From Flavobacterium anhuiense (GTDB lineage Bacteria; Bacteroidota; Bacteroidia; Flavobacteriales; Flavobacteriaceae): a DNA stretch of 64,000 nucleotides. Location of the stretch: NCBI RefSeq assembly GCF_004151235.1, contig NZ_JUIV01000014.1, forward strand, positions 1-64,000. Reading direction: 5' to 3'. The notes under the pieces are model-generated. The model was not told the DNA's origin. It saw nothing but the letters and a program-made list of their open reading frames with translations, and made no database searches. The translations under genes and the position numbers were made by a program. This document shows, piece by piece, positions 41,195 through 49,942 of this stretch. The stretch's first letter is position 1. Every line of letters begins with the position of its first letter.

Positions 41195-44100
41195 TTATAG
41201 TTTTAAAGTTGCTCCAAAACTGAATGTTCTAGAAGTTGGATAACTCGCATAATCGATACCGATAGATTGATTTCCTCCGTTTGATTTCGGACTGTTGATT
41301 AACGGATCGTAACCTGTGTAATTTGTAATCGTAATTAAGTTCTGACCTGTAACATAAAGCGTTAATCCGTTGATCCAGTTCAATCCTTTTAAATCAAAAT
41401 TGTAACCAATACGAGCCGTATTCAATCGAATAAAGTCTGATTTTTCTAAGAATAAAGTGGACAAAATTGGTGAGTTTGCAGGATTTGCTCCAGACTCATA
41501 ATAATTTGTAGCCACGTTACGGTCAGATGCAAGGTTATTGATATTTAATGCATTTAAACCTGTGTTGTTCAATAAATAGCCTCCCGTTTGTCCGATAATA
41601 GAAAATGAGAATGTAAAGTTTTTGTATCTCATATCACTATTAAATCCGTAGTAGAAAGTTGGTAAAGCTCCTTCGATAATGATTCTGTCGCTATTGTCAA
41701 TTTTACCGTCTCCATTTTGATCTTTAAAGATATTTGCTCCGTTGGCATCAAAACCAATATGTTCTAACAAATAGAATGATCCAGCTGCGTATCCGCTTTT
41801 GTAGATATTCGCATTTACACCCGATTGTCCAGGACCAGAAATTGTTCCTGTCAAAATTTCTGAAACCGGAAGATCTTCAATTTTATTATGAAGCGTTGCT
41901 CCGTTCATATCAATATTCCAAGAGAAATTCTTCGTGTCCACAATTTTTGAACCTAACATAAACTCGATACCTTTATTGATGATTTTACCGTCAATATTCG
42001 TCCAAATTGTAGTCGTTGGGCTCAAAGCTTGAGAAGGAACATTTAAAATCGCATCGGTAGTCGTTTTATTGAAATAATCTAATGTTCCGTACAATTTGTC
42101 ATTCCATAAATTGAAATCTAAACCAACGTTGTATTGCGTTACAACCTCCCATTTCAAATCAGGATTTGGTGTTCTGTTTACAGAAACTCCGTTCACTAGA
42201 TTTAAATCATCGTATAAATAATATCCATCAGCTCCAGATAAAGAATAGCTTGCTTGCGTAATTTTGTTTTCAACTTCTTGGTTTCCTGTCTGTCCCCAGC
42301 TCGCTCTTAGTTTTAAATTGTTTAATGTCGAAGAATCTTTTAAGAAACTTTCATTCGCAATATTCCATCCTAAGGCAAATGATGGGAAATAACCATATTT
42401 ATTATTTTTACCAAAACGAGTAGAACCATCACCTCTCATAGAAGCTGTTAAAAGATATCTGTTATCAAAACTGTAATTCAATCTTCCAAAATAAGACTGC
42501 AATTCGTTTTCTTGCGCGTAACCTGTTGTTCCAGATTGCGTGCCTTTAAAACCAGGATTGATTGAAGGCGGAACTCCCTCGCCTTGATTTGCGATTCCGT
42601 CAATGCTGAAACTTGTACCCGATCTTTCAAATTTTTGGTATGAAAAACCTCCTAAAGCTTCAATTTTATGTTTATCTAAATTCAAATTGTAAGTTAGATA
42701 ATGCTCAACTAAAGAGTTTTTAGAATCTAAGTTATTCTGAACATATTTCCCTTTCGGATTCAAATCGGTTAAGTTTGGAAAAATGGTTGTGTTTCTCTCC
42801 GCCATCGAACGATCGACACCAATGTTCAATTTATATTCTAATCCGTCAATAATTCTAAGAGACGCTTCTAAGTTTCCTAAAACTCTCAACGTTCTAGTTT
42901 GATCTTGGTAAATGCTCAACAAATACGCTGGATTGTAATGCGCATTCATATTAAAGTTGGTGTAATTCCCATTCGCATCAAAAACAGAACGCGTCGGATT
43001 TGCCATTAACGTATGTACAATCAATTGTCCGTTAGAACCACCGTCATCACTTGTTGGAACTCCATCATCTTTAGTTTCACTCGCCGTAAGATTCATTTTT
43101 ACTTTCAAACGTTTGTTATCCAAAAATGATTCAGCTGCATTGATTCTTCCAGAAAGACGTTTGAAATTACTGTTGCGAACCACTCCTTCTTGATCCATTT
43201 GAGCAATCGAAGCGTAATAGTTTCCAGAATCTGTCTGTTTAGAAAAAGATAGCGAATTGTTTGTTGTAATAGCTGTTCTGTAAATTACATCTTGCCAATC
43301 TGTATTTCCTCCGTGATCAAATGCTTTATCTTTTATGGCATTTCTATATTCGCCAGCGCTTAAAACGTCAAGTTTGTTAGCCACAGTTGCAACTCCTGTA
43401 TAAGTATCAAAAGTTAATGTTCCTTCACCTTTAGAACCTTTTTTAGTCGTTACCAAAACCACTCCGTTAGATCCTCTCGCTCCATAAATTGCAGAAGCCG
43501 ATGCATCTTTCAAAACTGTAATAGATTCGATATCGCTTGTATTCAAAAAGTTCAGCGGATTTTTAGCCGAAGAAGTTCCAAATCCAACATTACTTCCCGA
43601 CGGACTCACATCATCATTAGACAAAGGCACACCGTCTACAACAAACAAAGGCGTACTTCCGCTTCTGATAGATCCAACTCCACGAATGGTCACGTTTACT
43701 CCCGCTCCTGGCTCACCGCTTGTATTTACAACACGCACACCAGCCACTTTTCCCTGCATTAAATTATCTACAGAAACATTTACACCTTGTTTAAAGTTTC
43801 CTGCTTCCAACTGCGTAACCGCACCAGTAACGTCTTTTTTAGATTGTTTTCCGTAACCTACAACCAAAACTTCATTTAATTCCGCTGTATTTGGATCTAA
43901 TTGAATCGTCATAAAACCAGTTTGTACGGCAACTGTTTTAGTTTTATAACCCATATAAGAAATGTCAATCGTTTTTCCTTCCCCAACTGTAATTTCAAAT
44001 TCTCCATCGAAATTAGTTACCGTTGAATTTGACGAACTTGTTTCTGTAATTGTTGCTCCAGGAATCGGCAGTTTATTTTCATCGACCACTTTTCCTTTTA

Positions 44101-44479
44101 CTTTAATTCTGTCAACCGCTTTAGTATTAACTGCTTTTGGCGCAGCTGTTTTTTGAATTAAAATCAATTTTCCGTTAATGTTATAATTGAAATTTGCTTT
44201 TTGCGAAAGATCATTCAAAATCGCCGTAATAGACTCATTGCTATAATTTACCGCATAAGCTGTGTTATCAGCAATTACAGCTTGTCCGTAGCTGAATTTG
44301 TAATCGGTTTGTTGTGTTAATTTTGAAAAAATAGAAACAAGGGTAGCTTTTTCTATTTTATTTGCTACTTTTGACTCTTTTAGCAAATTAGTTTTACTAT
44401 AACCGCTCTGAAAGGCAAGTAAAGCCAGAACTAAAAAGACAAAACTCTTTAGATTTAAATAAGAAGGTTTAAAATACAT
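41195..44479 (-). CDS. SusC/RagA-family TonB-dependent transporter with STN domain
   Basis: Outer-membrane transporter of 1094 residues. After a signal peptide, residues about 35-105 form an STN domain (NKIEKATLVSIFSKLTQQTD and on), which in FecA-type receptors contacts a FecR anti-sigma factor. A carboxypeptidase-regulatory-like domain (GKVVDENKLPIPGATITETS near 128) precedes the plug (DNLMQGKVAGVRVVNTSGEP near 235) and the 22-strand barrel, ending YPTSRTFSFGATLKL. FecR and sigma genes lie directly upstream, so transport and gene control are coupled. Confidence 0.95.
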   Translation of the reverse strand: MYFKPSYLNLKSFVFLVLALLAFQSGYSKTNLLKESKVANKIEKATLVSIFSKLTQQTDYKFSYGQAVIADNTAYAVNYSNESITAILNDLSQKANFNYNINGKLILIQKTAAPKAVNTKAVDRIKVKGKVVDENKLPIPGATITETSSSNSTVTNFDGEFEITVGEGKTIDISYMGYKTKTVAVQTGFMTIQLDPNTAELNEVLVVGYGKQSKKDVTGAVTQLEAGNFKQGVNVSVDNLMQGKVAGVRVVNTSGEPGAGVNVTIRGVGSIRSGSTPLFVVDGVPLSNDDVSPSGSNVGFGTSSAKNPLNFLNTSDIESITVLKDASASAIYGARGSNGVVLVTTKKGSKGEGTLTFDTYTGVATVANKLDVLSAGEYRNAIKDKAFDHGGNTDWQDVIYRTAITTNNSLSFSKQTDSGNYYASIAQMDQEGVVRNSNFKRLSGRINAAESFLDNKRLKVKMNLTASETKDDGVPTSDDGGSNGQLIVHTLMANPTRSVFDANGNYTNFNMNAHYNPAYLLSIYQDQTRTLRVLGNLEASLRIIDGLEYKLNIGVDRSMAERNTTIFPNLTDLNPKGKYVQNNLDSKNSLVEHYLTYNLNLDKHKIEALGGFSYQKFERSGTSFSIDGIANQGEGVPPSINPGFKGTQSGTTGYAQENELQSYFGRLNYSFDNRYLLTASMRGDGSTRFGKNNKYGYFPSFALGWNIANESFLKDSSTLNNLKLRASWGQTGNQEVENKITQASYSLSGADGYYLYDDLNLVNGVSVNRTPNPDLKWEVVTQYNVGLDFNLWNDKLYGTLDYFNKTTTDAILNVPSQALSPTTTIWTNIDGKIINKGIEFMLGSKIVDTKNFSWNIDMNGATLHNKIEDLPVSEILTGTISGPGQSGVNANIYKSGYAAGSFYLLEHIGFDANGANIFKDQNGDGKIDNSDRIIIEGALPTFYYGFNSDMRYKNFTFSFSIIGQTGGYLLNNTGLNALNINNLASDRNVATNYYESGANPANSPILSTLFLEKSDFIRLNTARIGYNFDLKGLNWINGLTLYVTGQNLITITNYTGYDPLINSPKSNGGNQSIGIDYASYPTSRTFSFGATLKL

Positions 44480-44548
44480 GATTTAAGTAATTGTTTTTAC
44501 GATGCTTAATTATTAATAGCAGTTGTTCCCGCAACTGCTTTTTTGTTT

Positions 44549-45472
44549 TTAATCCACTTTTACTATTTCGCCATAAACTTTGAATTTTAGGTTTGTGATA
44601 TAATTTATTTGTTCCAAAACATTTTCTAATGTCGCGTCCTTCTTGATGAATACCGTTAACGGCGTTGCTAATACGTGTTTGTCATCATACTCAAATGAAA
44701 CTCCGTATTTATATTGTAAAATGGCAATTACTTGTTTTAAAGTAGTTTGTTCCAGCGTTACATCTTCATTATACCAATTGATCAAAAAAGCTTTATCAGC
44801 CATTTGTTTGGTCAATTTTTGAGACTCAAATAAAGCTTCCTGATTCGGCATTAAATCAACACTCTGCCCTTTTCCAGAAACATTTACTTTTCCGGTTACT
44901 ACGATTACCTTACAGTTTAATTTTGATAATTGAATGTGAAATGAAGTTCCCACAACTCTGGTTTTTATTTCGCCAGAATGAATAATAAAAGGGTGCTGTT
45001 TGTCTTTGGCAACCTCAAAAAACGCATTTCCTTTTAGTAAGGAAACCGTTCTTTGATCGCCTTCAAATTTTTCAGGATACTGAAATGATGAGTTTGCTGC
45101 CAGATAAATTTTCGAACCGTCACTTAATTGGATAGATTTGGGAATCGATGACGTTTTAAATGTGATTTGTTTTTGGTTTAAAACATTTGGTCTCAAGAAA
45201 AATCCTAAACCAAGCAGAAAAAGAATACTGGCAGCAGCTATATATTTTAAATAAGGACGGAAAGATCTTTTCTTTCCAATTCTTAACTGAATTTCGTCAT
45301 ATATGTTTTGAGATTCGATTTCTGGATTTCCCATAAGATCATTATCCCATTTTGAATTCTGATATTCGCTAAAGGCAAAATCATGTAATAAATTTTCTTC
45401 TGCCAATGAAGTTTTTCCTCGCGAACTTTTATCCAGCAGATATTCTAAACTATGTTTGATTCTTTTTATCAT
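44549..45472 (-). CDS. FecR-family anti-sigma factor
   Basis: A 307-residue inner-membrane protein. A short cytoplasmic N-terminal domain, one membrane helix (YIAAASILFLLGLGFFL near 77-93), then the periplasmic FecR domain (SIQLSDGSKIYLAANSSFQY near 112, GNAFFEVAKDKQHPFIIHSG) and a C-terminal DUF4974-like part (LEQTTLKQVIAILQYKYGVS near 240). It relays substrate binding at the STN domain to the ECF sigma factor encoded just before it. Gap to SusC is 69 bp. Confidence 0.94.
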   Translation of the reverse strand: MIKRIKHSLEYLLDKSSRGKTSLAEENLLHDFAFSEYQNSKWDNDLMGNPEIESQNIYDEIQLRIGKKRSFRPYLKYIAAASILFLLGLGFFLRPNVLNQKQITFKTSSIPKSIQLSDGSKIYLAANSSFQYPEKFEGDQRTVSLLKGNAFFEVAKDKQHPFIIHSGEIKTRVVGTSFHIQLSKLNCKVIVVTGKVNVSGKGQSVDLMPNQEALFESQKLTKQMADKAFLINWYNEDVTLEQTTLKQVIAILQYKYGVSFEYDDKHVLATPLTVFIKKDATLENVLEQINYITNLKFKVYGEIVKVD

Positions 45473-45556
45473 AAATACTTATTGTTATGAATAAGTACCA
45501 GAAACCAGAAATCGTACTATCGCCAAATATTATGAAAACATCAAGCGAAAGTTATT

Positions 45557-46081
45557 TTAAAATTTTTGATTGAAAATAATAAAAGGAGCCAGCCAAGCCA
45601 AGTCTTTTAAGCCTTCGCGAAGTTGTTTCACCGCAGATGAAATCTGATTTTTTACAGTTTGTTTAGAAATTCCAAGTTCCTCAGCAATCTGATCAATTGT
45701 CATGTCTTGAAATTTATACATCAGCAAAACTTCTTTTCTCTTTTCTGGAAGTTTGTCTAATAGAGAATAAAGCAAATCCATCACTTCTGGATCTATTGTC
45801 GAAAAATTATCGATAATGTAGTCTTCGAATTTTTCTTCTAAAATAGTCTTGTCAAAACGATTGTTTTGATAATGTTTGAAAACCTGATTCTTCACCGCAC
45901 GAAACAAAAAGGGTTCGATTGCGTTAATATTCAGTTCTTCTTTTCTTTCCCATAAATCAACAAAAACATCCTGAACAATGTTCTGCGCCAAGTCTTTATC
46001 CTGAGTCATCGTATAAGAAAAGGCATTGAGCTTTTTCCAATATTGGTTATACGTTTGTTCAAAAATTTCAGGATTATTCAT
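45557..46081 (-). CDS. ECF-type RNA polymerase sigma factor
   Basis: A 174-residue sigma-70 family factor of the FecI type. Region 2 is in SYTMTQDKDLAQNIVQDVFV near 23-42 with LWERKEELN, and region 4 in MTIDQIAEELGISKQTVKNQ near 127-146. It is first in the order sigma-FecR-SusC-SusD, all minus strand, so it most likely drives its own SusCD operon when released by the FecR protein. Confidence 0.95.
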   Translation of the reverse strand: MNNPEIFEQTYNQYWKKLNAFSYTMTQDKDLAQNIVQDVFVDLWERKEELNINAIEPFLFRAVKNQVFKHYQNNRFDKTILEEKFEDYIIDNFSTIDPEVMDLLYSLLDKLPEKRKEVLLMYKFQDMTIDQIAEELGISKQTVKNQISSAVKQLREGLKDLAWLAPFIIFNQKF

Positions 46082-46343
46082 ACGGTAATTACAGGCTTTT
46101 TAATATCGTAAAATAAGGAAATGAAACTCCAATACTTTTTGCGTCAATGTTATGTTTAAATTAAAAAATAAACACATTTGATGTAGAAATACTACTTTTT
46201 TCAAGCAGAAATAGGAATGCCTTTGCGATTTCTTTTTATTAAACTAACATCAAAATCGAACATGACATTTAATTTAGTGACTTTCAAAAAATGGAATTTT
46301 CTTTTGATGCGTCCCAGTCAAACATTAATTACATTTTAGAATC

Positions 46344-47408
46344 ATGAAACCATTTTTGTTCACCTTATTATTTGCCAGCACTTTAAATTTAAGTGCTCAA
46401 TTGCAAAACGACAATCTGAAAATTAACCAGCTTCAGGTTATCGGATCACATAACAGTTATCGTCACGCGATCGAAACTGACTTATATAATCTTATTCAGG
46501 CTAGAGATACTTCTCGTTCGCTTAAAGGTTTACAATACACTCACATCAGCATTACCGATCAATTAAACAAAGGCTTGCGAAATCTGGAAATTGACATTTT
46601 TGCTGACGCGAAAGGCGGAAAATATGCGCATCCGAAAGGTTTGGACATTGCAAAATCTGAAGAAGCTTACGACCCAAACGGATTAATGAAAAAGCCAGGT
46701 TTTAAGGTTTTTCATATGCCTGATATCGATTTTAGAACTTCTTGCTATACTTTCGAAATCTGTCTTCAGGAATTGAAAAAATGGTCAGACGCCAATCCGA
46801 ATCACGTTCCTGTTTTCATCACTTTAGAACCAAAAGATGGCGATGCCAATTTCTTCGGAACAAAACCAGAAGATTTTACTGTTGCTGTTTTTGACGAAAT
46901 GGACAAAGTAATCCGTAAAGAATTAGGAAAAGACAAATTGATTACGCCAGACATGGTTCGCGGAAAATATAAAACACTCGAAGAAGCAGTATTAAACAAC
47001 AATTGGCCAACCCTAAAAGAAGCAAAAGGAAGATTTTTATTCTTATTAGATAACAACGGCGCAAAAAGAGATTTGTACGCATTGAATCATCCGTCCCTTA
47101 AGGGACGCGCCGTTTTTATTAACGCCGAACCAGGAAAACCTGAAGCTGCTGCTTTATTTAGAAACAATCCTGAAGATCCGCAAATCGAAGAATTAGTTAA
47201 AAAAGGCTATTTAATACGAACCAGAGCCGATTCTGACACCAAAGAAGCCCGCAAAAACGATTATTCTCATTTTGAAGCGGCTAAAAAATCTGGCGCGCAA
47301 ATCATCTCAACCGATTATTATCTGCCTAGCACTTTCTTTAATTCTCCTTATCAGATTAAATATGATGATGGAAGTTATGTTAGAAATAATCCTGTAAACG
47401 TGCCTTAA
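46344..47408 (+). CDS. Exported Ca-dependent phosphatidylinositol-specific phospholipase C-like protein
   Basis: A 354-residue exported protein (signal peptide ends LNLSA). GSHNSYRHAIETDLYNLIQA near residues 34-53 gives the PI-PLC X-type catalytic His, LEIDIFADAKGG near 90-101 the metal-binding Glu/Asp, FKVFHMPDIDFRTSCYTF a second His, and FITLEPKDGDANFF near 158 another acidic site; STDYYLPSTFF near the end closes the barrel. The family (PF16670) cleaves phosphoinositides or related phosphodiesters. It diverges from the sigma/FecR/SusCD operon and precedes a secreted phosphoesterase. Confidence 0.82.
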   Translation: MKPFLFTLLFASTLNLSAQLQNDNLKINQLQVIGSHNSYRHAIETDLYNLIQARDTSRSLKGLQYTHISITDQLNKGLRNLEIDIFADAKGGKYAHPKGLDIAKSEEAYDPNGLMKKPGFKVFHMPDIDFRTSCYTFEICLQELKKWSDANPNHVPVFITLEPKDGDANFFGTKPEDFTVAVFDEMDKVIRKELGKDKLITPDMVRGKYKTLEEAVLNNNWPTLKEAKGRFLFLLDNNGAKRDLYALNHPSLKGRAVFINAEPGKPEAAALFRNNPEDPQIEELVKKGYLIRTRADSDTKEARKNDYSHFEAAKKSGAQIISTDYYLPSTFFNSPYQIKYDDGSYVRNNPVNVP

Positions 47409-47420
47409 ATTTTTTTCTTA

Positions 47421-47711
47421 ACCGCAAAGGACGCAATCCCGATAGCTATCGGGATACGCAAAGTTCGCAAAGATTTTTTTATTTAAGATTACGTTTATAA
47501 ACGTAAAGTACGCAAAGCTATATGCAGATATTTTTTCAAACATAGCCCGCGGTTGAAACCGCGGGCTATGTCAAAATTAGATTCGATAATTATTTTTTTT
47601 AAATTGTAAAATCCACAAAGCTTTGTGAACTTGTTTATTATATAAACTTCGCTCAAAATCTTTGCGCTCTCTGCGTATCCCGATAGCTATCGGGATTGCG
47701 CCCTTTGCGGT
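47421..47711. repeat. 57-bp inverted repeat with nested palindromes
   Basis: Arms 47421-47477 and 47655-47711 (imperfect), each containing the perfect palindrome atcccgatagctatcgggat (47436-47455 and 47677-47696). A 30-bp perfect-looking palindrome of the agcccgcggttgaaaccgcg family lies between (47541-47570). The gap of 320 bp between the PI-PLC and phosphoesterase genes holds no other feature. Confidence 0.85.
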
Positions 47712-47728
47712 AAAAAAAACAAAAACCT

Positions 47729-49660
47729 ATGAATTCAAAATTTACAATAGTATACATAATATTGCTCCTAGTTTTCTTCAATAATACAGTATCAGCACAA
47801 AAAGCAAAAAACCTCAACGGAACGCAAATCGCATTTTTATCTGATGTCCATTTACAGGATCTATTTGGTAGATTCTCAGACTCCGATTACAAAGGCGTTC
47901 TAAATCCGAAAACGGGTCAATATACCTTGCTTCGAACCATGTCATCTCAGCTACATTCTACACGAATTTTCAATGAAAACTATTTTGCATTTATAGCTAC
48001 TTTAGAAGATATCGCAAAGCGAAAAATCAAATGCGTGGCGCTTCCCGGAGATTATACCGATGACGGTCAACCGATTCACGTTCGCGGATTAGCCACAATA
48101 TTAGAACAATACACCAAAAAATACGGAATAGAATTCTTCATCACAACGGGAAATCACGATCCAGTTGGGCCTTTTGCTCAAGAATCAGGCAAAGAAGATT
48201 TCTTAGGAAATGATGGTAAAAGTCAGCCCATTTTTAGCAAAAACGGCCTTTATAAGCCCAATTTAAACATCGAACAGCCAGTAGTTGTTAGCGCCGATAT
48301 TGCTAAAATGGGTTATTTAGGAATTACAGATCAGCTTCATGATTTTGGTTTTCATCCGAATAAAAAATACAAATTCTGGTCTACTCCATTTTCTTCTTAT
48401 AAAAGCGAAAACTATACATTTGAAAAGGCTTTAGAAAGCGCTAAACTGGCAAATCGTGTATATGAAGTAGCGCCAGGTTATGAAGTTCCAGATGTTAGTT
48501 ATGTCGTAGAACCTATCGACGGGCTTTGGCTAATGGCGATTGATGGAAATGTTTATATACCAAAGAAAAATGCTTCTGCAGAAAAAGATTCTAAGAATTA
48601 CAACGAAGCCAGTACAGGTTACAACAATGTACTTTCTAACAAAAAACATCTCATAAAATGGGTTGAAACGATTTCGGCGGAAGCCAAAAAACAAGGAAAA
48701 ACTTTAATCGCTTTCAGCCATTTCCCAATGATTGATTTTAACGATGACGCTTCCGCAGAAATAAAAGAATTGCTTGGCCCTAACAAATGGCAGTTAAACC
48801 GTGTTCCTGTTGAAGAAGTAGCACAAGTTTTTGCAGATGCAGGACTAAAAATTCATTTTGGCGGACATATGCATATTAATGATACAGGAGTTCGAACTTC
48901 TGCAAAAGGAAATACTTTGGTTAATATTCAGACGCCATCGCTTGCGGCTTATATTCCAGCTTATAAATTATTGACTTTCAAAAAAGATAATCTTGTAGAT
49001 ATTCAAACTATTACTATTGATGATGTTCCGAGATACAACGAACTTTTCGATTTGTATAAAATGGAATATCAATTTTTGGAAAGTCGGAAAACGCAAGATA
49101 TTTGGAATATTGATATTTTAAAAACGAAAAACTATCACGATTTTACCGATTTCCATTTGAAAGAATTAGTTCGCCTTCGATTCTTAAAAGACGATTGGCC
49201 TACTGCTTTCAAAGATTTTATATTGAATGTTTCTGCGAAAGATTTACTGGTTTTGGCCAATATGCAATCGGATAAAGATTTTGATTTTATTCTTAAAAAC
49301 AAAGATCAATTTCAAAAACAATGGAATGAAGCTGAAGCTAAATCAGAAAAAGTTCTAGCTAAAAACAATCTCAAAAAAGAAAACTTTAATTGGACTGGCT
49401 ACGATCTTCTAGTAGATTTTTACCGTTTTAGAAGTGCAGATGAATTGGCTTTAACCGATGTTGGAATTCAACGAGTAAAAGAATATAAAGTCTTGTCTCA
49501 TTTATTTTTAGAAGATTCAAAAACTGATCTTTCAAAAGATAATCCGCTACAAAAACAGATGAAATTATTTCTTATCATCTTCAATAAATTCATGCACGAA
49601 GTTCCAGCAGATCATTTTACAGTCGATTTGAAAAATGGGGACGTTAAAAGTTTGAAATAA
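47729..49660 (+). CDS. Exported calcineurin-like metallophosphoesterase
   Basis: A 643-residue exported protein (signal peptide ends TVSA before QKAKN). All metal-binding blocks of the family are present: FLSDVHLQDL near 36, LPGDYTDDGQ near 108, TTGNHDPVGP near 139, IAFSHFP near 332 and FGGHMHIND near 376. The C-terminal 230 residues are a helical region I do not recognise. Members cleave phosphomonoesters, diesters or nucleotides. It follows the PI-PLC-like gene on the same strand, so it could remove phosphate from the released inositol or glycerol phosphates. Confidence 0.88.
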   Translation: MNSKFTIVYIILLLVFFNNTVSAQKAKNLNGTQIAFLSDVHLQDLFGRFSDSDYKGVLNPKTGQYTLLRTMSSQLHSTRIFNENYFAFIATLEDIAKRKIKCVALPGDYTDDGQPIHVRGLATILEQYTKKYGIEFFITTGNHDPVGPFAQESGKEDFLGNDGKSQPIFSKNGLYKPNLNIEQPVVVSADIAKMGYLGITDQLHDFGFHPNKKYKFWSTPFSSYKSENYTFEKALESAKLANRVYEVAPGYEVPDVSYVVEPIDGLWLMAIDGNVYIPKKNASAEKDSKNYNEASTGYNNVLSNKKHLIKWVETISAEAKKQGKTLIAFSHFPMIDFNDDASAEIKELLGPNKWQLNRVPVEEVAQVFADAGLKIHFGGHMHINDTGVRTSAKGNTLVNIQTPSLAAYIPAYKLLTFKKDNLVDIQTITIDDVPRYNELFDLYKMEYQFLESRKTQDIWNIDILKTKNYHDFTDFHLKELVRLRFLKDDWPTAFKDFILNVSAKDLLVLANMQSDKDFDFILKNKDQFQKQWNEAEAKSEKVLAKNNLKKENFNWTGYDLLVDFYRFRSADELALTDVGIQRVKEYKVLSHLFLEDSKTDLSKDNPLQKQMKLFLIIFNKFMHEVPADHFTVDLKNGDVKSLK

Positions 49661-49670
49661 CTTTGTAATT

Positions 49671-49830
49671 TAACCGCAAAGAGCGCAAAGTTTTTTATTA
49701 TTCGAATACGCTTAAAACGCAAAGTTCGCAAAGTTATATGGATAAAGCTTTGCGAACTTTTCATTTTATAAAAATTTAGCTCAAAAAAACTTAGCGCTCT
49801 TTGCGTAAACCTTTGCGCTCTTTGCGGTTA
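49671..49830. repeat. Inverted repeat of taaccgcaaagagcgcaaag
   Basis: Perfect 20-bp arms (49671-49690 and 49811-49830) with further matching words inside (cgcaaagttcgcaaag near 49720). It is a second copy of the family at 47421. No gene is in this gap. Confidence 0.8.
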
Positions 49831-49854
49831 AACCTAAAACTCTGCGCTACAAAA

Positions 49855-49882
49855 AAAGGCTGTCAAAAAAATGACAACCTTT
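49855..49882 (-). terminator. Terminator of the GH18 gene
   Basis: On the minus strand, aaaggttgtca pairs with tgacagccttt (one G-T wobble) around a T6 loop and is followed by a T-run, about 60 bp after the GH18 stop. Confidence 0.75.
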
Positions 49883-49942
49883 TCATCACATTAAAACCTA
49901 AAATTTAATGCATCTAAAACCATTATGGCAAATGGGTTATGA

